Assembly (NCBI RefSeq): GCF_001514065.1
Contig: NZ_KQ948422.1
Coordinates: 124,001-188,000, forward strand
DNA length: 64,000 bases
Source of the DNA: Streptomyces antibioticus
GTDB taxonomy: Bacteria > Actinomycetota > Actinomycetes > Streptomycetales > Streptomycetaceae
Reading direction: 5' to 3'
The notes beneath the pieces are model-generated. The model was not told the origin of the DNA. It did no database searches and saw only the letters and a list, made by a program, of their open reading frames with translations. A program made the position numbers and the translations under genes. Numbering within the stretch: position 1 is the first letter of the stretch; the number at the start of each line of letters is the position of its first letter. This document shows positions 44,401 through 52,846 of the stretch, one piece after another.

Positions 44401-44526
44401 GTAATAGGTCGCCTGGGTCGCGGCTGAGGCCGGCAGCGGTGTGGCGAGGGACTTCACCAGCGCAGCCGAGCAAGCCACGGCAAGCACGGCCGGCACCTTG
44501 CGGAGGGTGCAGGTGAGGGGCTTCAT
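41416..44526 (-). CDS. Secreted right-handed beta-helix protein with ricin-type lectin repeats
   Basis: The 1036-residue product has a signal peptide (about 1-36), the opening ATYYVAPNGDDSNAGTITAP and FKTLQRARDVVRTVNSDMTG, a long beta-helix core (ITFSGLTIEHSDWNLS, IVLKRNTVQHTGADGITLAN, ITVTDNYLYDS), a beta-sandwich module (about 770-890: YSGTWSNWND, GVRYLGMTQPNMGKVDVYLD) and a C-terminal ricin B-type trefoil with three QxW repeats (QNWRF, QHWTL, QLWKL). This fits an extracellular polysaccharide-degrading enzyme anchored to substrate by lectin modules. AGGAGGGG stands 6 nt before ATG 44526. Its N-terminal two thirds resemble the protein at 14342; only the C-terminal modules differ. Confidence 0.88.
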   Translation of the reverse strand: MKPLTCTLRKVPAVLAVACSAALVKSLATPLPASAATQATYYVAPNGDDSNAGTITAPFKTLQRARDVVRTVNSDMTGDINVFLRGGNYPVSSTIAFTSADSGTNGHHVVYSAYQNEKPVLNAGVQVTGWTQHSGNIWKAPLNRDVKLRALYVNDKRAQMASKTINTTGCYGKYSITAGQAPWAWESGSQCDGAKYSLSDLPAVANNQDDVEIKAGTTWTTAVVGVRQITTSSDGASRVALFQQPGAAMAQGAANGNFPVSGTHIVSNAYEFLDQPGEFYFDKSTHTVYYYKAGSEDMTTAQVFAPNSVTTLLKVAGTSRTDHARNITFSGLTIEHSDWNLSNVAGSVFRQGQQGNAVSTVYAKQNFHAYTYRNLELPPAAVQIENADGIVLKRNTVQHTGADGITLANDVTDSQLTGNYVNDIAGSAITVGNPQGVYIGDYTSTNHEEYPVDVEGLCKNITVTDNYLYDSAVLFEGSSPVSAYFVDTLDLEHNRIEKTPFNGISLGWGWWNFDGSTNSINPGNPTTTARNNTVKYNELIDTMQLLADSAAIYTLGSQPGTEISNNYIQGMPAGKKYGLHPDEGSAFINEHDNVLDLDPNVADTIHSGNWGRQHDLTFSNTYGNVGRIFSKNVPNSTFEDVHVFADKVWPSQAYSIAVNAGLENAYKDIIPTGTVAPQDYALPAATFTGKGVMTIPVRSLADATKTLWLAPAGTTTFATGPTMTSASGTSTSIRVPQTAGDYRLYVVDAQGNASAASKALVRQRWNHVDDKAAGVTYSGTWSNWNDTKDLNGSEKYTNTAGNYAEFSFNGTGVRYLGMTQPNMGKVDVYLDGTLAQAGIDAYASTVTKQVPLFEKTDLPAGPHTIKVVCTGTKNASSSNTVCALDAFASISFPATNAYYKLVDKKSALVADVSGASTASGRNIDQWTDNGQANQNWRFVPVGDGSYKVVSRNSPNVLDVSGASTADGANIIQATDTNTADQHWTLIDTGSGYYKIKNVNSGKLLDVSGGSTSAGAQLVQNTDTNADSQLWKLVNAD

Positions 44527-44927
44527 CGTCTACCCCTCCTGCTTCTACGGACGGTCGGCATAGCGTTCATGTGGCGGCTCCGGGGTGGTGTCACTGCGGT
44601 TGAGCGGAGGTTCATCGCCCCGGCCGTCAAGCGTCACGAGGCTCAGAAGCGTGGGTGAGCGGCACGATCTCGCTTCTGGGGGCGACTTCAGCGGGGAGTG
44701 GATCCCATTCGTTGAGCGGCTGCACTCAACTAATGTGGGAAGAAATTAGCCGCCTCATCAAGGGGCTCGTCAAGACTGTGTATGAAACTTTCTGGGTGAA
44801 CCTGCAGAAGCAGGCTCTACCTATGTGAGGTTTAGTCCAAGGAGGTCCCGTTTGCCCTTTCAGAGCTCAGGCCGACGTCCTTAGTGGCGAGTAAAATGAG
44901 TAGTACTTATCAAGTGTCAGCTCGTAA
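44527..44927. promoter_or_regulatory. Upstream region of the beta-helix gene with repeated GTTGAGCGG
   Basis: This lower-G+C stretch has no gene. GTTGAGCGG occurs at 44599-44607 and 44711-44719; the latter forms an inverted repeat GTTGAG (44711-44716) with CTCAAC (44725-44730). The layout suggests operator sites for a sugar-responsive repressor acting on the gene at 41416-44526. Promoter hexamers were not assigned. Confidence 0.45.
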
Positions 44928-44941
44928 GACTCACGTGAGTC
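44928..44941. promoter_or_regulatory. Perfect 14-bp palindrome
   Basis: GACTCACGTGAGTC is fully self-complementary and covers the end of the broken Lrp gene. It may be a fortuitous feature of the stop region or an operator. Confidence 0.4.
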
Positions 44942-45620
44942 GCTTGACCTGTCGCAGCGCGGGCGCGGTTTCGACGTACTGGACGCCCGGCAGGGTGCCG
45001 ACGTGCTCGGCCAGCTAGCGGTAGAGGTCGTTCGTGTTGCGGGTGAGGGCCGTGGCGACCATATTGTGCGGCCCGGTGACCGCCGCGGCGAAGCTGATGG
45101 GCGCGTGGGAGGCGAGGGCGGTGCCGACGTCCTCCAGCCTGGCGTGGTCCACCCGGAGCCATAGACAGGACATGAGCCGGAAGCCCAGCCGGCGGGGCGG
45201 GAACTCGGTGCAGATCAGCACGACATACTCGGCCACGAGACGGTCCACCCGCCGTTTGACCGTGGAGTTCGTCAGCCCGGTCGCCGCGGCGAGCTGCGAG
45301 TGGCTCGCCCTCGCGTCCTCACTCAGCGCCGCGATCAGCAAGTGGTCGGCCTCGTCGAGGACCGCGGGTTCGGCGTCCGGTTCCATGACGGGCTGCGACG
45401 GTGATGTCAGGGCAGTGCGCTGCTCGGGAGTGAGGGGGCAGGGCTTGGTGGCCCAGACCGGCGGGTCACCGTCGTAGACGTGCAGCAGGCAGTGGGCGTT
45501 GATGACGGTGACGCGGTTCATCCGGTGCAGGCTCGGCAGCAGGGGCGCGTCGTTCTCCTCGGTCGCCGGCGCGGTGATGCCGCAGTGGAACTCGGTCCAT
45601 CCAGGACACGATTGCACCAT
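44931..45620 (-). pseudogene. Lrp/AsnC-family regulator, truncated and interrupted
   Basis: The frame from 45620 lacks the first helix-turn-helix and opens in the first effector half (FHCGITAPATEENDAPLLPS, RVTVINAHCLLHVYDGDPP), followed by the second helix-turn-helix (HLLIAALSEDARASHSQLAA, TGLTNSTVKRRVDRLVAEYV) and RAM-type domain. TAG at 45015-45017 interrupts it, but the frame continues LAEHVGTLPGVQYVETAPAL RQVKRLT to TGA 44931. The ending VETAxxLRQVKxL is also seen in the intact paralogue at 51676. So this gene has lost its 5' end and gained an amber codon. Confidence 0.85.
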
Positions 45621-45713
45621 CGGCCAAGCTCCGTGCCTGGATGTTCGCTGAGTCTCCGCCCGACGACCTCATTGAGGTCTGACCAGATCTCCGCGATTCC
45701 GGCCGACCCAGTC

Positions 45714-46045
45714 AAATCAGTGATGAACTGCGTTCCAATGCTTCAGCGTCAATACCAAGCGCGATGAGTGCCTCTTTGTGAAATGCGGCGTCGACTCCGA
45801 ATTTTTGCTTCGTCACTTCGCTGAGCAGAGTCTTCCTGCAACGACAACACGACGTCCATGTCCTCCGCTCGCCCCGGCGGGAGGCTCACTCCATGGCCGG
45901 CCCGCAGCTCATCCGCCAGGCGCTTCTTCCCGTCAGTCGTCCAGCGGAAGGACCTTCGCAGCGGGCGCTGGACGAACTGGGCATCGCGTACCAGCTCCGG
46001 TACGCGATCGGGTCGAGCTGCGCGAAATCCAATGGGTGCGGCTCT
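45714..46045 (-). pseudogene. Unrecognised gene remnant
   Basis: Minus-strand sequence next to the IS remnant reads in protein-like fashion across two frames (VPELVRDAQFVQRPLRRSFR, WTTDGKKRLADELRAGHGVS, then after a frame change FGVDAAFHKEALIALGIDAE and ERSSSLI-stop at 45714). I do not recognise the family. It probably belonged to the chromosome next to the IS insertion. Confidence 0.45.
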
Positions 46046-46046
46046 T

Positions 46047-46290
46047 TTGAAGTGAAGGTCGTGGATCACGCGGTTGGTGTGTATCCGGCCTGGTCGGGGC
46101 CGGGGTAGAGCCGCTGGTGTTCGCGCTGGGTGTGGAAGGTCCCGTAGGCGTCGAGGTTGTTGTCGGCGGTGATGCCCAGCGGTCGCCAATGAGGTGGCGG
46201 CAGGTGCCTTCGATGGCGCCGGTGGCGATGGGCCAGCCGGCTTCGAGTGCCGTGTCGTGTGGAGCTGGTCGAGGTGGCCATCCATGAGCC
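46047..46290 (-). pseudogene. ISKra4-type transposase 3' remnant, left copy (inverted)
   Basis: Read leftwards: GHLDQLHHDTALEAGWPIAT, GAIEGTCRHLIGD, then after an internal deletion YGTFHTQREHQRLYPGPDQA GYTPTA-stop (46066). This is the catalytic end of ISKra4 transposases, without the WGLEGAEAVLRLRAL block. From 46047 to 46280 it is an inverted, nearly identical copy of 49303-49595, both ending in the same GACCTTCACTTCAA sequence, which likely marks the element's end. Confidence 0.8.
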
Positions 46291-46348
46291 CCTTCAACAC
46301 CGAAGACAGGATCACCGCGACTCCTACGCGATGCAGACATAAACACTC

Positions 46349-46370
46349 TTGACAAAAACACGCGCGCGTG
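46349..46370 (+). promoter_or_regulatory. TTGACA and CACGCGCGCGTG palindrome before HelD
   Basis: A consensus TTGACA (46349-46354) is followed by the perfect 12-bp palindrome CACGCGCGCGTG (46359-46370). No good -10 hexamer stands at 17-18 nt. A regulated promoter for the helD gene, 134 nt downstream, is plausible; the palindrome would overlap RNA polymerase binding. Confidence 0.45.
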
Positions 46371-46503
46371 AACACAAGGATACCGAGAAGAAAGCGGCTC
46401 AACATTCCCTCTGCCGAAGGTGACTAATTTCTCGGAAAAGTCAAAATTTACTTTCCCTGAGCTCTGGTCGATAGTGGGCACCCGAATCGAGAGGAGCTCT
46501 CCG

Positions 46504-48591
46504 TTGTCGCTATCCAATGACTCCCCTGCGCGTCAGGTCGAGTGGGAACAGGCACGAGTTTCCACACTGTACGAGCTGCTCACAGAGCGGATCTCCGAGG
46601 CACGGACACGCCTGGCGGAAGTACTCAGGACCCCGGCCGAGAGTGCGAGCGAGACATACGAGCGCGGGATCGCCGCCGACCGCCTGACACAGGAGATCGC
46701 ACGGCTCGAAGGGGCCGAAAACGGACTGGCCTTCGGCCGCATCGACTGGGCGAACGGCACCACACTGCACATAGGCCGGATCGGCCTGCAGACAGAGGAC
46801 GCCGACCTGCCCCTGCTCGTCGACTGGCGTGCGAACGCGGCGCGGCCCTTCTATGAGGCCACGCCGGTTCACCCGATGAACCTGCGGCGACGCCGGCACC
46901 TGCGCCTGGACGGGCGCGCGGTGGTCTCGGTGAGCGACGAGCTGTTGGACGGCTCCGCCCCGACCACCGAGGACGTCGTGGGCGACGGCCCCTTGACCGA
47001 GGCCCTTTCGGCACGGCGTACGGGCCGCATGCACGCAGCCGTCGCAACGTTGCAGACCGAGCAGGACAAGATCGTCCGCTCCGCGCACCGCGGCGTGACG
47101 GTGGTGCAGGGCGGGCCCGGGACGGGCAAGACGGTGGTCGCGCTGCACCGGGCGGCGTATGTCCTGTACGCGTTCCCGCGCGCCGCGAAGGAAGGCGTCC
47201 TGGTGGTCGGGCCCAACGCGCGGTTCCTCGACTACATCTCCCAGGTCCTGCCCTCGCTCGGCGAGAATGACGTCGTGCTGGCGACATGCCGGGAACTGGC
47301 CGGAGTGGTCCCCACCGCGGTGGAGTCGTTCGACACCGCACGTGTCAAGGGCAGTTCCGCTCTCGCTGACGCGCTTGCCGGCCTGCTGGGCGCCCAGCAA
47401 AGTCCGCACGGCGACCTCACCTTGCGGGTCGGGCAGGACGTGGTTCACCTTGCGGAAGCCACCGTCCGTACCGCACGCGACGCCGCCGTGGCGACCGGGC
47501 TGGGACACAATCCAGCGCGCCAGGTGTTCAAGGAGCTTTTGGTCGACGCCCTCACCGAGACGCTGGAACGCAATACAGGTGACCTCTTGGAGCAGATCGA
47601 CAACGAGGTGGCCCAGCTGACGGGCCGCAACCTCGACCGATTCACCGCGGTGGACCTGCACCACCCCGGCCCCGACGATGCAGCCGTCTCGGGATCGGCC
47701 GCCCTTTTCGACGCGGACGCCGTCCGGGCCGAGCTCCTCGACGACCCCCACGTCGACCAGGCCGTGGAAACACTGTGGCCGCGGCAGACACCCGAAGGCC
47801 TCGTACGGGCACTCCTGACAGACCTCGGCGCTCTCACCGAGTACCTTCCCCGACTGACACCGGACGAACGGTCGCGTCTGCTGCGCGCTCAGGACGCGCC
47901 GTGGACCGATGCCGATGTAGCACTGCTGAACGAGGCGGCTTACTTGGTCGACGGCCCGCCGGAGCGCGTGTACGGGCACGTCGTCGTCGACGAGGCACAG
48001 GAATTGACCGCCATGCAGTGGCGGATGATCGTCCGCCACTGCCCGGCAAAAGCCATGACGCTGATGGGCGACTTCGCCCAGGCGGGCCCGGTCACGACGG
48101 CGCAGGACTGGAAGGAAGCGTTGAGTCCGCATGTCGGCCCACGGTTCCAACTGCACAGTCTGACGGTCAGTTACCGCACCACGCAGGAGATTCTCGCGAG
48201 TACCCGAGAACTGCTCGCCCGGATCGCACCGGACCAGAAGCCGACACGGTCACTGCGCACTGGCGAGACTCCCCGCACCGTGACCACACCCGCTGAGAAG
48301 CTGGTCGCCACCGTCGTCCAGGAACTTCGCACCCAGAGCTCCGCGTACCCGGGCGAGCTCCTCGGGGTCATCTGCGCAGAGACGAGGGTGGGCGAGCTGA
48401 CGGCCCTTGGCATCGCACAGCACGCACGCATCGTTCCAGCATCCGAAGCGCGCGGGCTGGAATTCGACGCAGTCGTCGTCATCAGCCCCGAAGAGATCAC
48501 CACGGCGCGCCCCGGCGGGGAAAGGGACCTGTACGTCGCCCTAACCCGGGCGACCAAGCGGCTCTGCACGATCACCGTCCAGCCCGCCTGA
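46504..48591 (+). CDS. HelD-family RNA polymerase-associated helicase
   Basis: Superfamily 1 UvrD-like ATPase of 695 residues. N-terminal coiled coil (about 10-75) typical of HelD, Walker A QGGPGTGKTVVALHR (202-216), Walker B VVVDEAQELTAMQWRMI, SYRTTQEI and the C-terminal LYVALTRATKRL. HelD proteins enter the RNA polymerase channels and recycle stalled enzyme; the HelR subgroup in actinobacteria also displaces rifamycins. TTG 46504 is chosen since GAGGAG (46491-46496) precedes it by 7 nt; the frame is open to 46420 with atypical sequence. It lies with a DUF4193 gene between inverted IS remnants. Confidence 0.88.
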   Translation: MSLSNDSPARQVEWEQARVSTLYELLTERISEARTRLAEVLRTPAESASETYERGIAADRLTQEIARLEGAENGLAFGRIDWANGTTLHIGRIGLQTEDADLPLLVDWRANAARPFYEATPVHPMNLRRRRHLRLDGRAVVSVSDELLDGSAPTTEDVVGDGPLTEALSARRTGRMHAAVATLQTEQDKIVRSAHRGVTVVQGGPGTGKTVVALHRAAYVLYAFPRAAKEGVLVVGPNARFLDYISQVLPSLGENDVVLATCRELAGVVPTAVESFDTARVKGSSALADALAGLLGAQQSPHGDLTLRVGQDVVHLAEATVRTARDAAVATGLGHNPARQVFKELLVDALTETLERNTGDLLEQIDNEVAQLTGRNLDRFTAVDLHHPGPDDAAVSGSAALFDADAVRAELLDDPHVDQAVETLWPRQTPEGLVRALLTDLGALTEYLPRLTPDERSRLLRAQDAPWTDADVALLNEAAYLVDGPPERVYGHVVVDEAQELTAMQWRMIVRHCPAKAMTLMGDFAQAGPVTTAQDWKEALSPHVGPRFQLHSLTVSYRTTQEILASTRELLARIAPDQKPTRSLRTGETPRTVTTPAEKLVATVVQELRTQSSAYPGELLGVICAETRVGELTALGIAQHARIVPASEARGLEFDAVVVISPEEITTARPGGERDLYVALTRATKRLCTITVQPA

Positions 48592-48669
48592 CACACTCCG
48601 TCCGCTTCCCACCACTCAGACGGCGCAGACATACGCGAGCACGGCAAACACCACGACAAAGAAGGCACC

Positions 48670-48957
48670 ATGGCGAAGGACTTCGACACCCCACGCAACG
48701 ACGGCATCATCGACAACCTTGAGGAGCTCAACACCCGCAGCACCAGCAAATCCACTCTTGCCATCGACATGGACGAGTCCGAGGCCGCCGAGGGCCTCGA
48801 ACTGCCCGGTGCCGATCTTTCGGGCGAGGAGCTGGTAATCCAGGTACTTCCGCAACTGGACAACGAATTCGTCTGTACGGTCTGCTTCCTCGTGCACCAC
48901 CGCAGCCAACTGGCCGAGGCAAGCAGCGCTCCCGTCTGCCGCGACTGCGACGTCTGA
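48670..48957 (+). CDS. DUF4193 family zinc-ribbon protein
   Basis: The 95-residue protein reads MAKDFDTPR, then DESEAAEGLELPGADLSGEE, LVIQVLPQLDNEFVCTVCF, LVHHRSQL and CRDC. CTVC and CRDC form a four-cysteine zinc site. DUF4193 proteins are conserved through actinobacteria, where one copy is normally found near dut; function is unknown. This copy is 78 nt after helD on the same strand, so the two are probably co-transcribed. That makes it an extra, mobile-context paralogue. Confidence 0.88.
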   Translation: MAKDFDTPRNDGIIDNLEELNTRSTSKSTLAIDMDESEAAEGLELPGADLSGEELVIQVLPQLDNEFVCTVCFLVHHRSQLAEASSAPVCRDCDV

Positions 48958-49189
48958 CCGTGCGCGCGTGATGTCGTCCTCGAGAGGTCAAGTCGCGGCG
49001 AGGTAGCTCGCGATGGGGTCGAACCGGTATGGGATCTTCTCAAGTCCGCGACACAGAACCGGCGCTGCCGCTTGGCCCCCGTGTCCTTCACCCAGCCGGT
49101 CACTGTGTCCTCATCAAGGGCGTTGCGGGCACCCCCATCGAAAAGTAGGTCCTCGCGGCCGCGCCGGCGCGTACCCCAAAGCCCGCGAA
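48958..49189. other. Spacer between DUF4193 gene and IS remnant
   Basis: No gene. On the minus strand about 20 codons ending at a TGA at 48988 read LEKIPYRFDPIASYLAAT, a coding-like scrap of unknown origin. Confidence 0.35.
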
Positions 49190-49595
49190 CCCACGTCAGC
49201 CCGCACGTGGTCGGGTGCCAAGCCCTCCGCGCCGCCGACGAGATGCTGACCCAAGCCGACCGAGAAGGCCTGCCCGCCTCACGCCGCCACCGCTACCTCA
49301 ACGGCCACCTCGACCAGCTCCACTACGACACGGCACTCGAAGCCAGCTGGCCCATCGCCACCGGCGCCATCGAAGGCGCCTGCCGCCACCTCATCGGCGA
49401 ACCGCCTCGACATCACTGGCGGCCGCTGGGGACTCGAAGGAGCCGAAGCCGTCCTCCGCCTCCGCGCCCTCACCGCCAACAACGACCTCAACGCCTACGG
49501 GACCTTCCCCACCCAGCGCGAACACCAGCGGCTCTACCCCACCCCCGACCAGGCCGGATACACACCGACCGCCTGATCCAGGACCTTCACTTCAA
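49190..49595 (+). pseudogene. ISKra4-type transposase 3' remnant, right copy
   Basis: ALRAADEMLTQADREGLPAS, LNGHLDQLHYDTALEASWPI, ATGAIEGACRHLIG, then in a shifted frame LDITGGRWGLEGAEAVLRLR, ALTANNDLNAYGTFPTQREH and QRLYPTPDQAGYTPTA to TGA 49574-49576. These are the last catalytic blocks of ISKra4-family transposases. One frameshift lies near 49405. It is in inverted orientation to the copy at 46047-46290. Confidence 0.85.
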
Positions 49596-49837
49596 CCGGT
49601 CCGACTCCCTACCTCAAGCATGCCACCGCCGCTCTCCTGCGCCTGCTGGGCGACCGGTTCCACGCTCGCTCCGGATCGGCCGACACGGGGGCAGGTGTCG
49701 GAAACCCTCAAACATCTCGACGTCCGTGTCGCTTTCTCGGCGGATCGAACCGATGGCTGGCCGTGGAGCTGTACGTGTTCGAGGGTGACGGCGGGAAATA
49801 TCTGATCGCGGCGGTCCGCGCCGCAAGGGAGAGCTCT

Positions 49838-51472
49838 GTGAACACCAACCCAGCGCACCCGCCGATACAACACCGAACGGCCACACTCGTGATGGCCTGC
49901 GTCGGCGTGTTCGTCGCCTATCTGCCAGTGACCACAGTCGCAGTGAGCCTGCCGGCCATCCAAAGGGCCCTGCACACCACGACGGCCGAGCTGTCCTGGG
50001 TCTCGGACGCCTTCGTCCTGCCCATGGCCGCGCTGATCCTGACCGCCGGGGTCTTCGGTGACGTCCACGGCCGCAAGAAGGTCTTCCAGGTCGGCCTCGC
50101 CTTCGCTGCCGTCGGCGCCGCCATCGCATTGTGCGCCCAGTCCGTGCAGGTGCTGTGGGCCGGCCAGGCGGTCGCCGGGCTCGGCGCGGCCGCCGTGCTG
50201 CCCACCACGCTGGCCCTGATCAGTCACGCGGTCCCCGACCCGCGCGAACGCAACAAGTACGTCGGCCTGTGGGCCACCGCGCTCCTGGCCGCCCTTGCCG
50301 TAGGCCCTCTGATAGCGGGCGTCATCCTCCACCACGCCACCTGGCGCTGGATCTACCTCCTGCCCATCCCCGCCTGCCTCATCACCATGGCGGTCGCCGC
50401 CAGGCTGGTGGGCGACTCCCGGGCACCGGGCTCACGGCGCTTGGACTGGCCCGGCCAGATCACCGCAGCCTTCGCCATCATGGCCCTCGTCTACGGCGTC
50501 ATCGAGGGCGGCAGCGCCTCCTTCACGGACACCCGGGTGGTCGTGTCGCTGATCGTGGCCGCGCTCAGCGCCGTCGCCTTCGTGGTGGCGGAGCGCCGCA
50601 GCAGCAGTCCCATGCTGGACCTGTCGCTGTTCCGCAGCCCGGCGTTCACCGCGACGGCCCTGATCGCGACGATCACCTTCCTCGGGCTGATCGGTTTCTT
50701 CTTCGTCCTGAGCCTGTACTTCGGCCTCGTGCAGCAACTGGACACTCTCGCCGCCGGCTACCGCTTCCTCATGGTCACTCTGCTGGCCATCGTGGTCGGA
50801 ATCCCGGCCGGACGCCTGCTGCACCGGCTGTCGGCACGCCTGCTCATCACCAGCGGACTGCTCATCACGGCAGCAGCCCTGCTGTCACTGACCACCCTCG
50901 ACGCCGACACCTCCTTCGGATCTCTGGCCTGGCGGCTGGCCCTGCTCGGCGGGGGCCTGGGCGCGGTCATGACGCCGATGACGGCCACTGCGGTCGCATC
51001 GGTCCCGCACCACCTCGGGGGCATGGCCGCCGCCGGCAACAACGCCTTCCGCCAGGTCGGCGGCGCACTCGGACCCGCGGTCCTCGGCGCCTTGCTGACC
51101 ACCAAGGCCACCAACGCGCTGTCCGGCCACCTGACCAGTTCCGGACTGCCGGGAGCGACAACGGCCCGGATCACCTCGGCCGTGGACAGCAACGGTCTGG
51201 GGGTGGTGGCTCAGATGGATTTGGGAATCGCCCGAGGCCGTGCGCTGAACGCCGTCAGCGACTCCTTCCTCGACGGAATCCACCAGTGTCTGATCGTCGC
51301 TGCGGCTCTGGCCCTGGTTGCCGCACTGGTCGGCGCTGTGCTGCTGCGCCCGCCACGGCAGCACTCGACGCCCGGCACACCGGTCATCCAGGGCGATCAG
51401 CATCGACCGGCCCGGGAGGCCGCTGATGTGCCGCTGCAGACCGACCTTTCCGCAAGGCACCCAGCAGTCTGA
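49838..51472 (+). CDS. MFS drug exporter, DHA2 (14-helix) family
   Basis: The 544-residue proton-coupled exporter has motif D1-like LPAIQRALHTTTAELSWVSD, GDVHGRKKVFQ (motif A), the antiporter motif C region AGLGAAAVLPTTLALISHA and ALAVGPLIAGVILHHATWRW, and about 14 hydrophobic spans. Homologues export antiseptics, dyes or antibiotics. GTG 49838 follows AAGGGAGAG by a few bases; an upstream frame to 49763 adds 25 residues without family likeness. A hairpin follows, then an Lrp regulator on the same strand. Confidence 0.9.
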   Translation: MNTNPAHPPIQHRTATLVMACVGVFVAYLPVTTVAVSLPAIQRALHTTTAELSWVSDAFVLPMAALILTAGVFGDVHGRKKVFQVGLAFAAVGAAIALCAQSVQVLWAGQAVAGLGAAAVLPTTLALISHAVPDPRERNKYVGLWATALLAALAVGPLIAGVILHHATWRWIYLLPIPACLITMAVAARLVGDSRAPGSRRLDWPGQITAAFAIMALVYGVIEGGSASFTDTRVVVSLIVAALSAVAFVVAERRSSSPMLDLSLFRSPAFTATALIATITFLGLIGFFFVLSLYFGLVQQLDTLAAGYRFLMVTLLAIVVGIPAGRLLHRLSARLLITSGLLITAAALLSLTTLDADTSFGSLAWRLALLGGGLGAVMTPMTATAVASVPHHLGGMAAAGNNAFRQVGGALGPAVLGALLTTKATNALSGHLTSSGLPGATTARITSAVDSNGLGVVAQMDLGIARGRALNAVSDSFLDGIHQCLIVAAALALVAALVGAVLLRPPRQHSTPGTPVIQGDQHRPAREAADVPLQTDLSARHPAV

Positions 51473-51521
51473 CGGCCACCCGGAGTCGGGTGTTCCCTGT
51501 GGGGACGGCGGGACACCAAGC

Positions 51522-51556
51522 GAGGCCGGGAGCAAAATCTGCCCGCTCCCGGCCTC
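51522..51556 (+). terminator. Terminator hairpin after the exporter gene
   Basis: GAGGCCGGGAGC (51522-51533) pairs perfectly with 51545-51556 across an 11-nt loop, 50 nt after the exporter stop. Confidence 0.85.
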
Positions 51557-51675
51557 CCACCCTGCCGACACACAGCCGCAATCGACCGCTATGGTCCGAA
51601 CCGACTCCATCCTGGAGCCCCCACGGGCTGCCTGCCCGACCTCACCACCCACCAGTCAGCCCGACAGGAGCACCG

Positions 51676-52650
51676 GTGCCCTCGCCCACGCTCGATTCCC
51701 TCGACCTGAAGCTCCTGCAGGCACTGCAACTGGACGGACGCGCCCCCTTCAACCGGATCGCGGCCGTGCTCGACGTCTCCGACCAGACCGTGGCCCGGCG
51801 TTACCGACGTCTGACCACCACCGTCAACCTCCGCGTCCTGGGCATGACGGACGGCACCCGGCTCGGCCGGCAGAACTGGCTCGCCCGCCTGCACTGCTCA
51901 CCGGACGTGGCCGAACGGCTCGCCGACGCACTGGCCAAACGCCCCGACACGCTCTATGTCGCCCTCATGTCCGGCGGCACCGAGATCATCTGCGGGATGA
52001 AGCCACGCAACACCCGCGAACGCGACGAACTGCTCCTCGAACGGCTGCCCCGCACCCCGCACGTTGGTTCCGTAACGGCCCACTGCCTGCTGCACCGTTT
52101 CTACGGCGGCCCGCTCGGATGGCTCACCAAGATCGAAGCACTCGACGCAGGGCAGCAGGAAGCCCTGCGCCTGCCGACACCTGCGCCCCTCGAAGTCCCG
52201 GTCCTGCTGGACGCCGCGGACGACGAACTCCTGGCCCTGCTGGCCCGGGACGGCCGCACCACGCTGAGCGCGCTGCAAACCGCCACCGGCCAGCCGGAAT
52301 CCGCCGTCAAACGGCGGCTGGACCGCCTGCGATCCACAGGGGTCCTCTACTTCGGCGTCCAGTACGACCACGAGACCATGGGTCACGACGTGCAGGCCAT
52401 GCTCTGGCTCACCGTCGCCCCTCACGCCACCGCCGCAGTCGGACGAGCCCTGGCCGACCATCCCGAAGTGCAGTTCGCCTCAGCCACGACCGGCCTTGCC
52501 AACCTCGTCGCCTTCGGTCTTTTTCGTAGCCCCGAACACGTCTACGCCTATCTCAACGAGAAGATCGGCATTCTCGACGGCATCCGATCCGTCGAGACCG
52601 CCTTCATCCTGCGACAGGTCAAGCAACTCATGTACGCGCCAGGCCGCTGA
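51676..52650 (+). CDS. Lrp/AsnC-family regulator, double-domain type
   Basis: The 324-residue product carries two tandem Lrp units: helix-turn-helix 1 (LDSLDLKLLQALQLDGRAPF, NRIAAVLDVSDQTVARRYRR) with a RAM-like domain, then helix-turn-helix 2 (LLDAADDELLALLARDGRTT, QTATGQPESAVKRRLDRLRS) and a second RAM domain ending VETAFILRQVKQLMYAPGR. AGGAG (51666-51670) stands 5 nt before GTG 51676. Located behind the exporter terminator. It is the intact counterpart of the broken gene at 44931-45620. Confidence 0.9.
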   Translation: MPSPTLDSLDLKLLQALQLDGRAPFNRIAAVLDVSDQTVARRYRRLTTTVNLRVLGMTDGTRLGRQNWLARLHCSPDVAERLADALAKRPDTLYVALMSGGTEIICGMKPRNTRERDELLLERLPRTPHVGSVTAHCLLHRFYGGPLGWLTKIEALDAGQQEALRLPTPAPLEVPVLLDAADDELLALLARDGRTTLSALQTATGQPESAVKRRLDRLRSTGVLYFGVQYDHETMGHDVQAMLWLTVAPHATAAVGRALADHPEVQFASATTGLANLVAFGLFRSPEHVYAYLNEKIGILDGIRSVETAFILRQVKQLMYAPGR

Positions 52651-52846
52651 CTGCGCGAGCAGGGACCGTTCACCTCGTCCGCCATCCCAGCGGCCGGGAG
52701 GTGTGATTCATCGTCTGACACGACGAAGCCCGGACGGCGCCCACCGACCCATGACTGTCCAAGAACTGGCAGAACTTCACGGAGATCCTGCGGTGCCACG
52801 TTCACTCCCGTTCGTTCGCGCACCGATCGGAGGATGTGACGGTGGT

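Noticed and set aside
41581..44427. 948-codon plus-strand frame opposite the beta-helix gene
   Set aside because: Val/Asp/Gly/Arg-rich shadow without motifs; the minus strand has a signal peptide, a perfect ribosome site, known domains and a terminator.
46510..48156. 548-codon minus-strand frame opposite helD
   Set aside because: Shadow composition; helD on the plus strand has all helicase motifs and a strong ribosome site.
49838..52650. Lrp gene as co-transcribed regulator of the DHA2 exporter
   Set aside because: A perfect 12-bp-stem terminator lies between them, so an operon is unlikely, although the regulator could still act on the exporter in trans.
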